Shown here piece by piece: positions 7,546 through 16,016 of a stretch of DNA of 64,000 nucleotides; positions within the stretch are counted from its first letter, which is position 1, and every line of letters starts with the position of its first letter. Source of the stretch: Paenibacillus riograndensis SBR5 (lineage in GTDB: Bacteria > Bacillota > Bacilli > Paenibacillales > Paenibacillaceae). The stretch is from assembly GCF_000981585.1 (NCBI RefSeq), contig NZ_LN831776.1, forward strand, positions 3,455,187 to 3,519,186, written 5' to 3'. The notes under the pieces are model-generated. The model made no database searches, was not told the origin of the DNA, and saw nothing but the letters and a program-made list of their open reading frames with translations. The translations under genes and the position numbers were made by a program.

Positions 7546-9497
7546 ATGGCATAACAGCAGAAGGGCTGCTGGTGCTGCAAAAGATCGCCAAGGCCTGCGC
7601 CGCCAGGCCTTTTGCCGAAGCGCAGGCTGAGCAGCTGTGTCCGGCAGCGCTCTGCCGTGCAGAGCTGCAGCTGGCGCTGCTGGAGCTGCGGGAGGCCGGA
7701 CTGCTGGAGCTGCGGCAGAAATTGTGGGGGGAGAGGCTGTATCAGATTCCGGAGAGCCATTTGCCACTGCTTCATCGCATGTTATTCCCGCATGAACCTG
7801 TACAGGCCGTAAATGCGATAAAAATGGACGAAGAGGCCGGACCCGAACTGTCCGGGGAATTGTTTCGGGCCTTGGCCTTTATTGCCGAAGAGGGGCTGCC
7901 GCTGACGGCAAAAGGGGCAATCCATAAAAAAAACATCAGCCGGCTGGCCGCCAGCCTTACGCTGCCGGAGGAACCATTAAAAGGCCTTTTCCCGGCTGCC
8001 CAGCAGGAAGTGTATCCGTTCCCGCTCCCAGTGATGGTGGTACTCGATCTGCTGCTGTGCCTGGGGCTGGTCCGCCGGGGGGATTCGGCGTATCTGCTGG
8101 AAACAGAGAGGCTGGAAAGCTGGATGCATCTCTCCGGGAAGCAGATGTCAAGCCTGCTGTACGGGTTGGTGTTGAGCCGTTACGGCCAGCCCGACCCTGC
8201 CGGGCAGCACTTTCGCTATCTCGTCTCCTCAGCCGATTATCCAACCGAGATGTGGTTTGCCCTGCGGGATATTCTGGAACGGATGCTGGGAGCGGGACTT
8301 GCCCAAGACCATGACACCGCAGCGCTGGAAGCTTCAGCACGGATATGGCTAACAGGGCTGGCTGGGTTCGGCTGGTGCGAGCTGGGGAGTACGGAGGATG
8401 GAGCGGTTTGCTTCCGCTGGACAGCGGCCCGGCCGCAGCTTCCTCCAAACGGGGCCGCTGCGTTCTCTAGCCGGAGTATAGAGGTCCAGGAAGCGGGAGA
8501 TGTAACAGAAGGAAGCCTTGGGCAAGAGGATTTGTCGCAGCAAGATGAAATTCGGCAAGCTGCTGACTCCCCGGGGTTCATCGTCCAGCCGGATTTCGAG
8601 GTGCTGGTCCCTGCAGAGTGTCCTTACAGCCACCGCTGGCTGCTCGCGGGGTGTGCTGAGCTTCAGCATAGCGACGATCTGTGGAGCTACCGGCTGACCC
8701 GGGAGAAGCTGGAATCTGCAGCGGAGCAAGGAATGTCTCCGGAAGCTGTGATTTCATGGCTTGCAGCCCATGCCCGGGGCGGACTGCCGGCTCAGGTGGA
8801 GCTGTCGTTGAGGCAGTGGGGCAAAGGCATTGGAAGGACAGAACTGGCTGAGGCCATCTTGCTGGCCTGCCGGTCTGAAGCGGACGGTAATGATATTGCC
8901 GCCCACCCCCGGCTGTCGGGGCTGCTTGCCCGTATCGGCCCGCTGCACTTCATCGTCCGCAGTGACGATGTGGAGGCCGTGCGCAAGGAGCTGGGGGCAG
9001 CCGGAATGGCTCCCCCCAAGCGGATTGCAGGGCAGGAAGCGCAGCCTGGCAGGGAGTGGCCGTTGGTTAACGGAAGCCGGACGGGGGATATCGCTGTATA
9101 TGCTCTGCCGGTTCATGGGCAAGCAACGGGGCTGTTTGCTTTTCCGGCGGTCCAGCCATTGATCCCTTTGAATCTCCATGCCACCGAAGAGGCGGTGCTC
9201 TCCGGCCTTGCGGCGGTGCCGCAGATGTGGATCAAGCAGTGGCGGAAATATCACGCCACTACTGCCCAGAAGGTGATGGAACAGGCTGTGGAGTGGGGAG
9301 TGAAGGTCCGTTTGTCTATGGAAGGTGAGGTCTGTGAATTCATTCCTGCCCGAATCAGCCGCAATCCATGGGAAGTGCAGGGCGCCCTGCTTCTGACCAA
9401 GCCTGACCGTGTGCAAGAGGTCCGGCTGAATGCGGCGGATTGGCAGGAAATGCAGCTCATGATTCCCAAAATGCGGAGAAATTCCTCTTCTGCTTAG
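7542..9497 (+). CDS. XPB-linked helicase-associated domain protein
   Basis: A 651-residue protein coded just behind XPB with a 4-nt overlap. Residues about 345-450 (FIVQPDFEVLVP through LSLRQWGKGIG) fit the helicase XPB/Ssl2 N-terminal type domain (Helicase_C_3), while the N-terminal half is Leu/Glu-rich and helical with winged-helix-like stretches. It has no Walker motifs of its own. Actinobacteria carry a similar neighbour of XPB (the Rv0861c-Rv0862c arrangement), so a physical complex is a fair inference. Archaeal XPB instead pairs with the nuclease Bax1; I see no nuclease motif here. The molecular role is unknown. Confidence 0.8.
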   Translation: MNGITAEGLLVLQKIAKACAARPFAEAQAEQLCPAALCRAELQLALLELREAGLLELRQKLWGERLYQIPESHLPLLHRMLFPHEPVQAVNAIKMDEEAGPELSGELFRALAFIAEEGLPLTAKGAIHKKNISRLAASLTLPEEPLKGLFPAAQQEVYPFPLPVMVVLDLLLCLGLVRRGDSAYLLETERLESWMHLSGKQMSSLLYGLVLSRYGQPDPAGQHFRYLVSSADYPTEMWFALRDILERMLGAGLAQDHDTAALEASARIWLTGLAGFGWCELGSTEDGAVCFRWTAARPQLPPNGAAAFSSRSIEVQEAGDVTEGSLGQEDLSQQDEIRQAADSPGFIVQPDFEVLVPAECPYSHRWLLAGCAELQHSDDLWSYRLTREKLESAAEQGMSPEAVISWLAAHARGGLPAQVELSLRQWGKGIGRTELAEAILLACRSEADGNDIAAHPRLSGLLARIGPLHFIVRSDDVEAVRKELGAAGMAPPKRIAGQEAQPGREWPLVNGSRTGDIAVYALPVHGQATGLFAFPAVQPLIPLNLHATEEAVLSGLAAVPQMWIKQWRKYHATTAQKVMEQAVEWGVKVRLSMEGEVCEFIPARISRNPWEVQGALLLTKPDRVQEVRLNAADWQEMQLMIPKMRRNSSSA

Positions 9498-9570
9498 GCG
9501 TAAGGGTATGTTATGATAAGAGAGTCTACGATATGCGGTAGAATATTAACGCAGAAACGAGTTGAAGTTC

Positions 9571-10011
9571 ATGAGCGTAGCGGAATTGAATACGGTTGAT
9601 ATGGCCGAAGTACTGACATACGCCTATGAATTAGGTGATATGATTAATCAATCCGCTGAAGTATCGGATTACTTATACTGGAAAGGACGGGTTGACGCCA
9701 ACCCGGAAGTCCAGGCCATGATTAAACGGCTGCAGGGCAAAAAGGAGCTGTTTGAGGAGACACAGCGTTTTGGACATTTTCATCCCAACTATCATGCGGC
9801 TAAGGATGAAGTGACGGCGGTCGAGCAGGAGCTTGAGCGCTTCGAAGAGGTTGCCCGCTTCAAGCAGGCGGAGAAAACGCTGGATGATATGCTGCATTCG
9901 ATGTCCGAAACGATTGCCTTTTCCGTATCGGACAGCATTAAGGTGCCAAGCAATGACCCGTCCCCCAAGGGTGGAGGCTGCGGCAGCGGAGGCAAGTGCT
10001 CCTGCGGATAG
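9571..10011 (+). CDS. ylbF: RicF/YlbF, Y-complex (RicAFT) subunit
   Basis: A protein of about 146 residues of the YlbF/YmcA helical family. The middle region carries FEETQRFGHFHPNYH and a coiled-coil segment; the tail is Gly/Cys-rich (CGSGGKCSCG). In B. subtilis RicA, RicF and RicT form a complex that carries Fe-S clusters and promotes RNase Y-dependent mRNA processing, competence, biofilm and sporulation; cysteines of this tail are cluster ligands there. An in-frame TTG at 9562 is an alternative start; neither start has a strong ribosome binding site. ylbG follows 39 nt later, as in B. subtilis. Confidence 0.88.
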   Translation: MSVAELNTVDMAEVLTYAYELGDMINQSAEVSDYLYWKGRVDANPEVQAMIKRLQGKKELFEETQRFGHFHPNYHAAKDEVTAVEQELERFEEVARFKQAEKTLDDMLHSMSETIAFSVSDSIKVPSNDPSPKGGGCGSGGKCSCG

Positions 10012-10050
10012 GCTCCTGATAAGGGCAAGAGAAAGAGAGGCGAAAAGCTG

Positions 10051-10314
10051 ATGTTTGCGGAACGGACAGGATATATTGTATGGGTAAGCGATGTTAAGGC
10101 GGCACGCAATCTGGAGAAATACGGGACATTGCATTATGTTTCCCGGAAGATGCATTACGCCGTCATGTATGTGAACGCGGAACGTGCCGAGGAAGTGATG
10201 AAAAACGTCCGCAGACTGTCTTACGTGCGCAAGATTGAAAGATCTTACCGGAATGAGCTGAAGACAGAATACACCAGCAACGGACCGGACAAGTCCCGGT
10301 ATTACGGTTTGTAG
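10051..10314 (+). CDS. ylbG: YlbG family protein (DUF2129)
   Basis: An 87-residue protein matching YlbG: GYIVWVSDVKAARNLEKYG at the N-terminus and YVRKIERS.R near the C-terminus. Function is not established. It is co-transcribed with ylbF, keeping the order seen in Bacillus. In Bacillus rsmD and coaD come next; here the operon ends at a terminator and the downstream DNA is a group II intron and accessory material, so gene order is broken at this point. Confidence 0.88.
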   Translation: MFAERTGYIVWVSDVKAARNLEKYGTLHYVSRKMHYAVMYVNAERAEEVMKNVRRLSYVRKIERSYRNELKTEYTSNGPDKSRYYGL

Positions 10315-10333
10315 AGTCTGTTCTTTGAAGATG

Positions 10334-10362
10334 AAGCAGGTGCCTTTAGGCATCTGCTTTTT
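10334..10362 (+). terminator. ylbFG terminator
   Basis: AAGCAGGTGCC, a TTTA loop, GGCATCTGCTT and a T-tract. The group II intron begins about 12 bp after the T-run. Confidence 0.85.
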
Positions 10363-10373
10363 ATGTGTAGGGC

Positions 10374-12299
10374 GTGCCCAGAAAGCACGTATCTTCTAGC
10401 CGGTGAAAGTCCGGTCACGGGAGGGGCCAAGCCCCCGTGTAGCTGGGATGCCTGCGTACGGCGAAATCTGTGCGTAGAAGCGCATCGACAAAAGTCCGGT
10501 CAGAGACAGGGCGAGCAACCTGCTAGGCCGTAACATGAAGTGAATCCTGCCGCGTCGTCACAAAGGCCCCGCAAGGGGGGAGAGAGGAAGTCGAGCCTCG
10601 CCTATACGGGTGAAGACCACGGAAGCTGCAGAGAACTTGGAACGGCAGTGAAGAATCCTCCGGCGTATGGGGATCGGCATGGAAGGAAAGAAGACGCAGT
10701 GAACTGGGGAGACCCTCCCCCACACGGGAGGAATTTTTTTTTTAGAAACCCGTAAAGAGACGCTCTATAAGTCCAAAAGATGAAATGAACCGTCTGTGGG
10801 AAGGGAGTCCGAGGGGCTCATAATACCGAAGAACCTAAGGACAACATAACCTTAGGGAGGGAAGGAGCCCTGCTTTGTTTATGCTTTTGGAGGAGGTACG
10901 AGTGAGTGAATGCCAAAGGGCTAACGACACCAAAGGAAAAAGTTCAAGAACTCCAAGAAAAGCTAGGTCATGCGGCCAAGGAGAACAAGAAGCGTAAATT
11001 TCATGCGCTGTATGACAAGGTCTACCGCCCGGATGTGCTGTGTGAAGCCTGGAAACGGGTGAAAGCGAATAAGGGAGCAGCAGGAGTAGATGCCGTGACG
11101 CTCGCAGACATCGAGGAACGAGGAGAAACGAACTTCCTTAAGACCTGTGAGCGAGAATTGAAAGAAGGCAGCTACCATCCGCAGCCTGTGCGGCGGCACT
11201 ATATCCCAAAGAAAGACGGGAAGCCAAGGCCGCTGGGCATACCCACCGTGCGCGACCGAGTCATACAGATGGCAACCAAACTCGTGATTGAGCCCATCTT
11301 CGAAGCAGACTTCGAAGAAGTATCCTTCGGATTTCGCCCGAAGCGAAGTGCGAAAGGAGCGCTGGAACGAATCCGGAAAGCCTGCAACCGCAAAGGAAAT
11401 TGGGTAGTCGACGTCGATATCCAAGGTTACTTCGACAACATTAATCAAGAGAAGCTCATGAAACTGGTACAGATGCGTATCAATGACAGGAGAATCTTGA
11501 AGTTAATACGGAAATGGCTTCAGGCGGGAGTTATGGAAGAAGGAAACGTGAGGCGTTCCGATTTAGGGACACCACAAGGTGGCGTCATCTCACCGCTGTT
11601 GGCGAATATCTACTTGAACTACTTTGACCGGCTATGGGAGAAACACGGAAGTGGATTGGGGGAACTGACCAGGTATGCAGACGATTTCGTCGTAGTCTGT
11701 AAAACGAAAAAGGACGCCGAACATGCCTATGAGCTCATAAGCAGAATCATGGAACGTCTGGAGTTAACTCTACATCCGACCAAAACCCGCATTGTAGGCC
11801 TGTGGACAGGAGACGAAGGATTCGACTTTTTAGGAATGCACCATCGAAAAACGAAAGCAGAAACTTCCCAAGGGAAGGTATATTACACCACACAGCAATG
11901 GCTAACGAAAAAGGCAGAGGAGCGCATCCGAGGCGTGGTCAAAGAAAGATTAGCCCCTCCGAGCATGCGCTCAAGAACGTTGGCGGAACAGGTGGAATGG
12001 CTCAATCCAAAGATTCAAGGATGGAGAAATTATTACTACACGAACTACAGCCAAAAGAGATTAGCGAAACTGGATTGGTATATTTTGCAAAGATTAACCC
12101 GGTGGTACGCGAAGAAGAGACAACGCGGGAGATGGATGAGGTCCAGGTCAGAAGTTAAATATTTGACCATCCAATATGGACTAAAAACGCTATTGTAATC
12201 TGCATGCCCATGAATGACGAACATCGGAAAGCCGTATGAGGGAAAACCTCACGTACGGTTTGATGAGGAGGGGCTGGGTTGCACCAGCCCTTTACTCTA
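10374..12299 (+). mobile_element. group II intron with internal maturase gene
   Basis: The 5' end is placed at GTGCCC, within about 10 nt. It is followed by structured RNA including CTAGCCGGTGAAAGTCCGGT, a domain I hallmark of many bacterial introns. The 3' end carries a domain V hairpin at about 12229-12262 (AGCCGTATGAGGG, GAAAA-type loop, CCTCACGTACGG) and a domain VI stem at about 12264-12297. The maturase gene sits in domain IV. The element lies immediately downstream of the ylbG terminator, the usual landing site of class C introns, and its protein lacks an HNH endonuclease domain, as in class C. It appears full length. Exact splice sites need comparison with an empty site. Confidence 0.88.
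10906..12198 (+). CDS. ltrA: group II intron reverse transcriptase/maturase
   Basis: A 430-residue intron-encoded protein. RT motifs are intact: [11 protein letters not shown] at about 169-179, [15 protein letters not shown] at about 221-235 and the catalytic YADD at 257-260. The maturase X domain shows [13 protein letters not shown] at about 366-378. There is no C-terminal HNH endonuclease domain, so insertion would use single-stranded or replication-linked targets rather than a nicked second strand. It starts at GTG with GGAGGAGG about 9 nt upstream. It would help splicing and mobility of the surrounding intron RNA. Confidence 0.93.
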   Translation: MNAKGLTTPKEKVQELQEKLGHAAKENKKRKFHALYDKVYRPDVLCEAWKRVKANKGAAGVDAVTLADIEERGETNFLKTCERELKEGSYHPQPVRRHYIPKKDGKPRPLGIPTVRDRVIQMATKLVIEPIFEADFEEVSFGFRPKRSAKGALERIRKACNRKGNWVVDVDIQGYFDNINQEKLMKLVQMRINDRRILKLIRKWLQAGVMEEGNVRRSDLGTPQGGVISPLLANIYLNYFDRLWEKHGSGLGELTRYADDFVVVCKTKKDAEHAYELISRIMERLELTLHPTKTRIVGLWTGDEGFDFLGMHHRKTKAETSQGKVYYTTQQWLTKKAEERIRGVVKERLAPPSMRSRTLAEQVEWLNPKIQGWRNYYYTNYSQKRLAKLDWYILQRLTRWYAKKRQRGRWMRSRSEVKYLTIQYGLKTLL

Positions 12300-12314
12300 G
12301 AAACTATACAATAT

Positions 12315-12414
12315 AAAAAAATGCGGATATCCCGGAAGCCTTAGAGGATATAGACGATGCAGGAGAATTGGGCTCCATCAGCGGAATGAAGCGGACCAAG
12401 GAAGCCTTATTTTG
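12315..12414 (+). repeat. dispersed intergenic repeat, copy 1 (about 100 bp)
   Basis: This stretch matches 19233-19340 over about 100 bp with many substitutions. Shared anchors are GGATATC..GGAAGCCT, CGATGCAGGAG, GGGCTCCATC and ATGAAGCGGACC. No credible gene lies in it. Confidence 0.7.
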
Positions 12415-12488
12415 AGAAAAAGCTAGCTTCTCTGGCAGATTCGGACTCAGGAGCCTTTAGATTGCACGTTTGATCCTAAAGAAACCAG

Positions 12489-12677
12489 TCTATTGCACTT
12501 TTTACAGCAGATTACTCTTAAATAAGCGTAAAAAACAACATCTGTTGTATTCTATGCAGCAGATTTCCGGCAAATGGCCCTTAGGGGCTCAATTCTGGAA
12601 ATTCAATTGCATGAACTGCAATAGATTGCCTTTTACCGGAGTTAGCGGAGCCATCTGTTGCACGAAATGCAATCAGA
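12489..12677. repeat. series of four short hairpin repeats
   Basis: Four imperfect inverted repeats of about 22-24 bp occur at 12491-12513, 12542-12565, 12606-12627 and 12654-12676. Each resembles TCTGTTGCA, a 3-5 nt loop, then TGCARCAGATT. Start-to-start spacing is about 51, 64 and 48 bp. The spacers are unlike one another. Units are degenerate rather than identical, so this is not a CRISPR array. The 78-codon open frame through it (12470-12706) is an artefact of the repeats. Confidence 0.65.
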
Positions 12678-12710
12678 CGGTGCGACCTTTTGTTCTAAAA
12701 ATATAAGCAG

Positions 12711-12802
12711 CTTATATGCTTTAACGCTATAAAAATTTTTTTGATTTTCCGCTGATAGGGTATCTGCCTTCATTCATAGGGCGCGTAAGTCGTTTTAATT
12801 TG
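12711..12802. repeat. double-hairpin intergenic element, diverged copy
   Basis: Related to the copy at 21408-21498 (TATATGCTT.ACGCTATAAA, then TTCCGCTGA..GGGTATC), but the GAAACGG/CCGTTTC stem is partly lost. It is the most degenerate of the longer copies. Confidence 0.55.
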
Positions 12803-12899
12803 TGGACAAAGCTCGGAAATTGGCGAAAGTACCTTGGTCTGGGGGCAGATTTGTTAGATATCGTATAAAATGGATTTATTAAATTTAGAGGTGGTTATT

Positions 12900-13427
12900 A
12901 TGGGGCGTCGTTTAGAACTGATAAAACCTTCGGTGGATTTAGAGAATGAATACCTCTCATTTTATAAAGAGTGGTTAGATAGCGGAGAGGAAATGTACCC
13001 TTGGGTAATAGAGAAAGACCCGACAAATTTTAACGCGATGGTTCAATTTTTGATTGATAACGAAAACGGTATAAATCTCCCTGAAGGATGGGTACCTGAT
13101 TCGACCTATTGGTTAATAAACGAAAATAGAAAGATAATTGGTGTCGTGAATATTAGGCATCAATTATCAGAGTATTTACTGTATAGAGGTGGGCATATAG
13201 GTTACGGTATTCGCACTTCTGAAAGACTACAAGGTTATGCAACACAGCTCTTAGCATTATCCCTTCAAAAAGCAAAAGAATTAGGTATCAGTAAGGTTCT
13301 TCTCATATGTGACGAAAGGAATAAAGGTTCATTTCACACAATTATAAAAAACGGGGGAATTCCTGATAGTGATTTTATCGAGGAAGACGGAACCGTATTG
13401 AAAAGATTCTGGATTGTAACAAATTAA
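12900..13427 (+). CDS. GNAT-family N-acetyltransferase
   Basis: A 175-residue GNAT protein. The acetyl-CoA region is seen as VVNIRHQL.. (beta 4) followed by GYGIRTSERLQGYATQLL at about 100-117, in place of the classical Q/RxxGxG/A loop. The substrate is unknown; the shape resembles amino-group acetyltransferases of small molecules. TTAGAGGTGG precedes ATG 12900; an in-frame ATG at 12870 has no ribosome binding site. Codon use is clearly A+T richer than in the genes on either side, and it stands between repeats and the EAL gene, so recent transfer is likely. Confidence 0.85.
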   Translation: MGRRLELIKPSVDLENEYLSFYKEWLDSGEEMYPWVIEKDPTNFNAMVQFLIDNENGINLPEGWVPDSTYWLINENRKIIGVVNIRHQLSEYLLYRGGHIGYGIRTSERLQGYATQLLALSLQKAKELGISKVLLICDERNKGSFHTIIKNGGIPDSDFIEEDGTVLKRFWIVTN

Positions 13428-13435
13428 TTCAACTA

Positions 13436-13457
13436 ACTGGAAACGTTAGTTTCCAGT
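13436..13457 (+). terminator. hairpin after the acetyltransferase gene
   Basis: A perfect 9-bp stem (ACTGGAAAC/GTTTCCAGT) with a 4-nt GTTA loop lies just behind the stop codon. Only a broken T-rich stretch follows, so it is a weak terminator or a stability hairpin. Confidence 0.5.
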
Positions 13458-13543
13458 CTAATACTTTATTTTCTTCTGACACTTGCGCTATATGCTGGCA
13501 AGAGAGTGACAAAATTCACGAGGAAAAGCATGCAGGTGACCTA

Positions 13544-14452
13544 ATGACAAAACGAAAGACATGGACACAAAAGCTATTGGCAGCTCCCCGCTATCTTCAG
13601 CACATCCATGGAAGGCTGAGGAACGAAATGAAGGAGCTGGGAAGACTGTCGGCGCTCCTGGATATTATGGAGCAGGGGCGGCTGGATACATTTTTTCAGC
13701 CGATTCTGCAGCTGGGAAACGGACGGACGATGGGTCACGAAGTGCTGAACAGACCTCCCCATTCCGCACAGTTTCCGACTACGGAGCATTTCTATGAATT
13801 TGCCGGCCGAACGGACCAGATGTTCAGATTCGAACACTACTGCCGGCGGATTTCGCTCTCGCGGTATATGGAACGCCTGCCCGATGCTGAATCGGGGACA
13901 GACCGGCTTGTATTTATCAATGTGCACCCGGGCGTGCTGAACGATTCCAGGCATAAAAGCGGAGAGACGCTCAGTCTCCTGCAGGAGCTGAATCTTTCCC
14001 CGGAACGTGTGGTGTTTGAGCTTACCGAACGTCAGGCGGTGCAGGATTATGTCGGCTTTGAGAAGGTGCTCTCCCATTACCGCGAGCAGGGTTTCCGTAT
14101 TGCCGTGGACGACGCGGGCTCCGGCTATAACAGTCTCAAGACTCTGGTATATTTGAAGCCGGAATTCATCAAGCTGGACAAGTTCCTGATCCGCGGAATT
14201 CACAGCAACCGGGAGCAGCAGGAGCTTTTGGAGCTGATCAGCGAGTATGCCAGCCGTTCTGCGACCCGGGTCATTGCCGAAGGCATCGAAACGGAGGAGG
14301 AACTGCTGTATTTGCAGATGGCCAGTATTGAATTCGGCCAGGGCTATGCGCTGGGAAGGCCCGGATATTTGCCTGAGCCGGGAGCTTTTCCATCGGATTC
14401 ACCACAAGTTTCTGCCGGAGGAGGCTGCAAGCATGTTTCTTCAGATCGGTGA
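13544..14452 (+). CDS. EAL-domain c-di-GMP phosphodiesterase (front part of a split gene?)
   Basis: A 302-residue protein with a near-complete EAL domain. Catalytic positions are present: EVL in place of EAL at 66-68, Asn126, ELTE at 159-162, DD at 189-190 (DDAGSGYNS), Lys210, EGIET at 246-250 and Gln266. It is therefore likely to hydrolyse c-di-GMP to pGpG. The last 20 or so residues look out of frame. The protein-like continuation, with CBS and GGDEF parts, is in the +1 frame and overlaps this gene. Proteins of EAL-CBS-GGDEF order as one chain are known, so this could be the front of a frameshifted gene. AGGTGA stands before the ATG. Confidence 0.88.
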   Translation: MTKRKTWTQKLLAAPRYLQHIHGRLRNEMKELGRLSALLDIMEQGRLDTFFQPILQLGNGRTMGHEVLNRPPHSAQFPTTEHFYEFAGRTDQMFRFEHYCRRISLSRYMERLPDAESGTDRLVFINVHPGVLNDSRHKSGETLSLLQELNLSPERVVFELTERQAVQDYVGFEKVLSHYREQGFRIAVDDAGSGYNSLKTLVYLKPEFIKLDKFLIRGIHSNREQQELLELISEYASRSATRVIAEGIETEEELLYLQMASIEFGQGYALGRPGYLPEPGAFPSDSPQVSAGGGCKHVSSDR

Positions 14453-15398
14453 AATTGCTGAACAAATTCCCGAGATCTCCATTCATCACAAGTGCGCCTA
14501 TGTGGACCATATTTTTAAAAGCAATCCCCGGCTGCAGGGTGTGGCTGTGACAGACAACGGGCAGCCGGTGGCGCTGATCATGAGGATTCGCTTTTATCAG
14601 CAGATCGGTACGCTGTACGGGTTCACGCTGTACATGGGCCGCTCCATCGAACTGATTATGGATGGTTCGCCGCTGGTTGTAGAGTACAAAACGCCGATTA
14701 CAGAAGTCAGCAAGCTGGCGATGGACCGGAGTGAGGAGCATCTCTATGATTATGTGCTGGTCACCCGTGAAGGGGTTATGTTTGGGGCGGTGAGCGTCAG
14801 GGACCTGCTGCTTAATTTTGCCGAGATTCAGGCGGTGGCCGCAAGCTTTTTGAACCCGCTGACCGGCCTGCCGGGCAATCTGAGCATTAACGAATGGATG
14901 GTAAAATCACTGCTGCAGGAGCAGTTCAGTGTGCTGTACATAGACCTCGATCATTTTAAGGCATACAACGATACCTACGGTTTTAAGGAAGGCGACCGGA
15001 TGCTTCAGGCCACGGCGGAGATTCTGAAGCATTGCACCCTGCGGCTGGAGGGCTTTTTGGGGCATATCGGGGGCGATGACTTCATTATTTTTATCGATGA
15101 TTATCGTTATGAGGAATACTGCAGGACCATTATAGCTGAGTTTGACCGAATCCTGCAGGGGTTCTATCATCCTGGTCATTTGATGCAGCAGCATGTGCTG
15201 ACCGAGAGCCGGTCAGGCGTAGTAGAGGAGATTCCGCTGGTTTCCATCTCGATCGCCGTTGTAACGAACCGTTACCGTCATTTTGATTCCATTGAGGACC
15301 TCTCGGGCGAGGCGGCAAGACTCAAGAAAAAATCTAAAATGATCAGAGGCAGCAGCTTTGTGGATGACAGGGATCTCTCTGCAAGCAAATCCGGGTGA
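14433..15398 (+). CDS. CBS-pair/GGDEF protein (back part of the c-di-GMP gene)
   Basis: About 321 residues from ATG 14433. Residues 10-130 resemble a CBS pair, and 135-310 a diguanylate cyclase domain with NPLTGLPGN at 141-149, DLDHFKAYND at 171-180 and GGDDF at 213-217 instead of GGDEF. No RxxD inhibitory site is visible just upstream of it. GGAGGAGG lies 8 nt before ATG 14433, so separate translation by coupling is possible. In the same frame, protein-like sequence extends upstream of that ATG (FHRIHHKFLPEEAAS), which is better explained if the ancestral protein was continuous with the EAL part. Cyclase activity is uncertain. Confidence 0.82.
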   Translation: MFLQIGEIAEQIPEISIHHKCAYVDHIFKSNPRLQGVAVTDNGQPVALIMRIRFYQQIGTLYGFTLYMGRSIELIMDGSPLVVEYKTPITEVSKLAMDRSEEHLYDYVLVTREGVMFGAVSVRDLLLNFAEIQAVAASFLNPLTGLPGNLSINEWMVKSLLQEQFSVLYIDLDHFKAYNDTYGFKEGDRMLQATAEILKHCTLRLEGFLGHIGGDDFIIFIDDYRYEEYCRTIIAEFDRILQGFYHPGHLMQQHVLTESRSGVVEEIPLVSISIAVVTNRYRHFDSIEDLSGEAARLKKKSKMIRGSSFVDDRDLSASKSG

Positions 15399-15497
15399 TT
15401 CCGGAAGGGGGAACGGGCGTCATGCTTGAACAACCAGCGTCAATGCGGTAATATTGACAACAATAAGAGCATGCCAAGACCCTTTCGGTGGAGTGTG

Positions 15498-15941
15498 ATG
15501 ATAATGCATGGCAAGGGGATGGAAATGTGGGGGGTGTACGAGCCCTTTCACATCATGCTGAATGAATACAGGGTGGCTGATATTGTTATAACCCCGCATG
15601 CGAGAAGCCGTTTTGCAGACCGGATGAATAAGGAAGACGGCATGGACGTGGATATCGGTGCATGGATATGGCAATGCGTGAAGCAGAACCGGGTAAGGCC
15701 TTATTCGCAAAGTGAATATAATGCTTACCTGATCGATAACGACACCTCGGTTGTGGTTGAATTCAAGGAACTGGAGGGTGTAACCACACTCTCCGGACAT
15801 CCGCTGTATGTGATGGTTGTAGTGACCTTTCTAGGCAACATTTCCGTCACACCGCAGCTGCGGGATCTGAGGGGCTATTTCTCATGGCTGCACCATTCCC
15901 GCCGCATGAAGCAGATGAAGAAACGCCGCAGACGCAGGTAA
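15498..15941 (+). CDS. conserved-looking hypothetical protein
   Basis: About 147 residues; I do not recognise the family. The middle is mixed alpha/beta with ITPHARSRFADRMNKEDG and a strand-rich stretch (NAYLIDNDTSVVVEFKEL); the tail is very basic (Arg/Lys/Met). No signal peptide or membrane segment. GGTGGAG stands 4 nt before ATG 15498; upstream in-frame codons back to 15426 are probably not used. It follows the GGDEF gene by about 100 bp on the same strand and precedes a LysR regulator. Confidence 0.65.
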   Translation: MIMHGKGMEMWGVYEPFHIMLNEYRVADIVITPHARSRFADRMNKEDGMDVDIGAWIWQCVKQNRVRPYSQSEYNAYLIDNDTSVVVEFKELEGVTTLSGHPLYVMVVVTFLGNISVTPQLRDLRGYFSWLHHSRRMKQMKKRRRRR

Positions 15942-16016
15942 CACGCACACAGTTGCAGAGAAGGCATGCGGCGATGGCTGCATGTTTTTTTTGAATTTTA
16001 TGAAGGAGTTTTGAGG

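Noticed and set aside
10540..10755. 71-codon frame in the intron 5' region
   Set aside because: It overlaps structured intron RNA and has no ribosome binding site.
12470..12706. 78-codon Cys-containing frame
   Set aside because: Its cysteines come from the TGCA hairpin repeats; no start site support.
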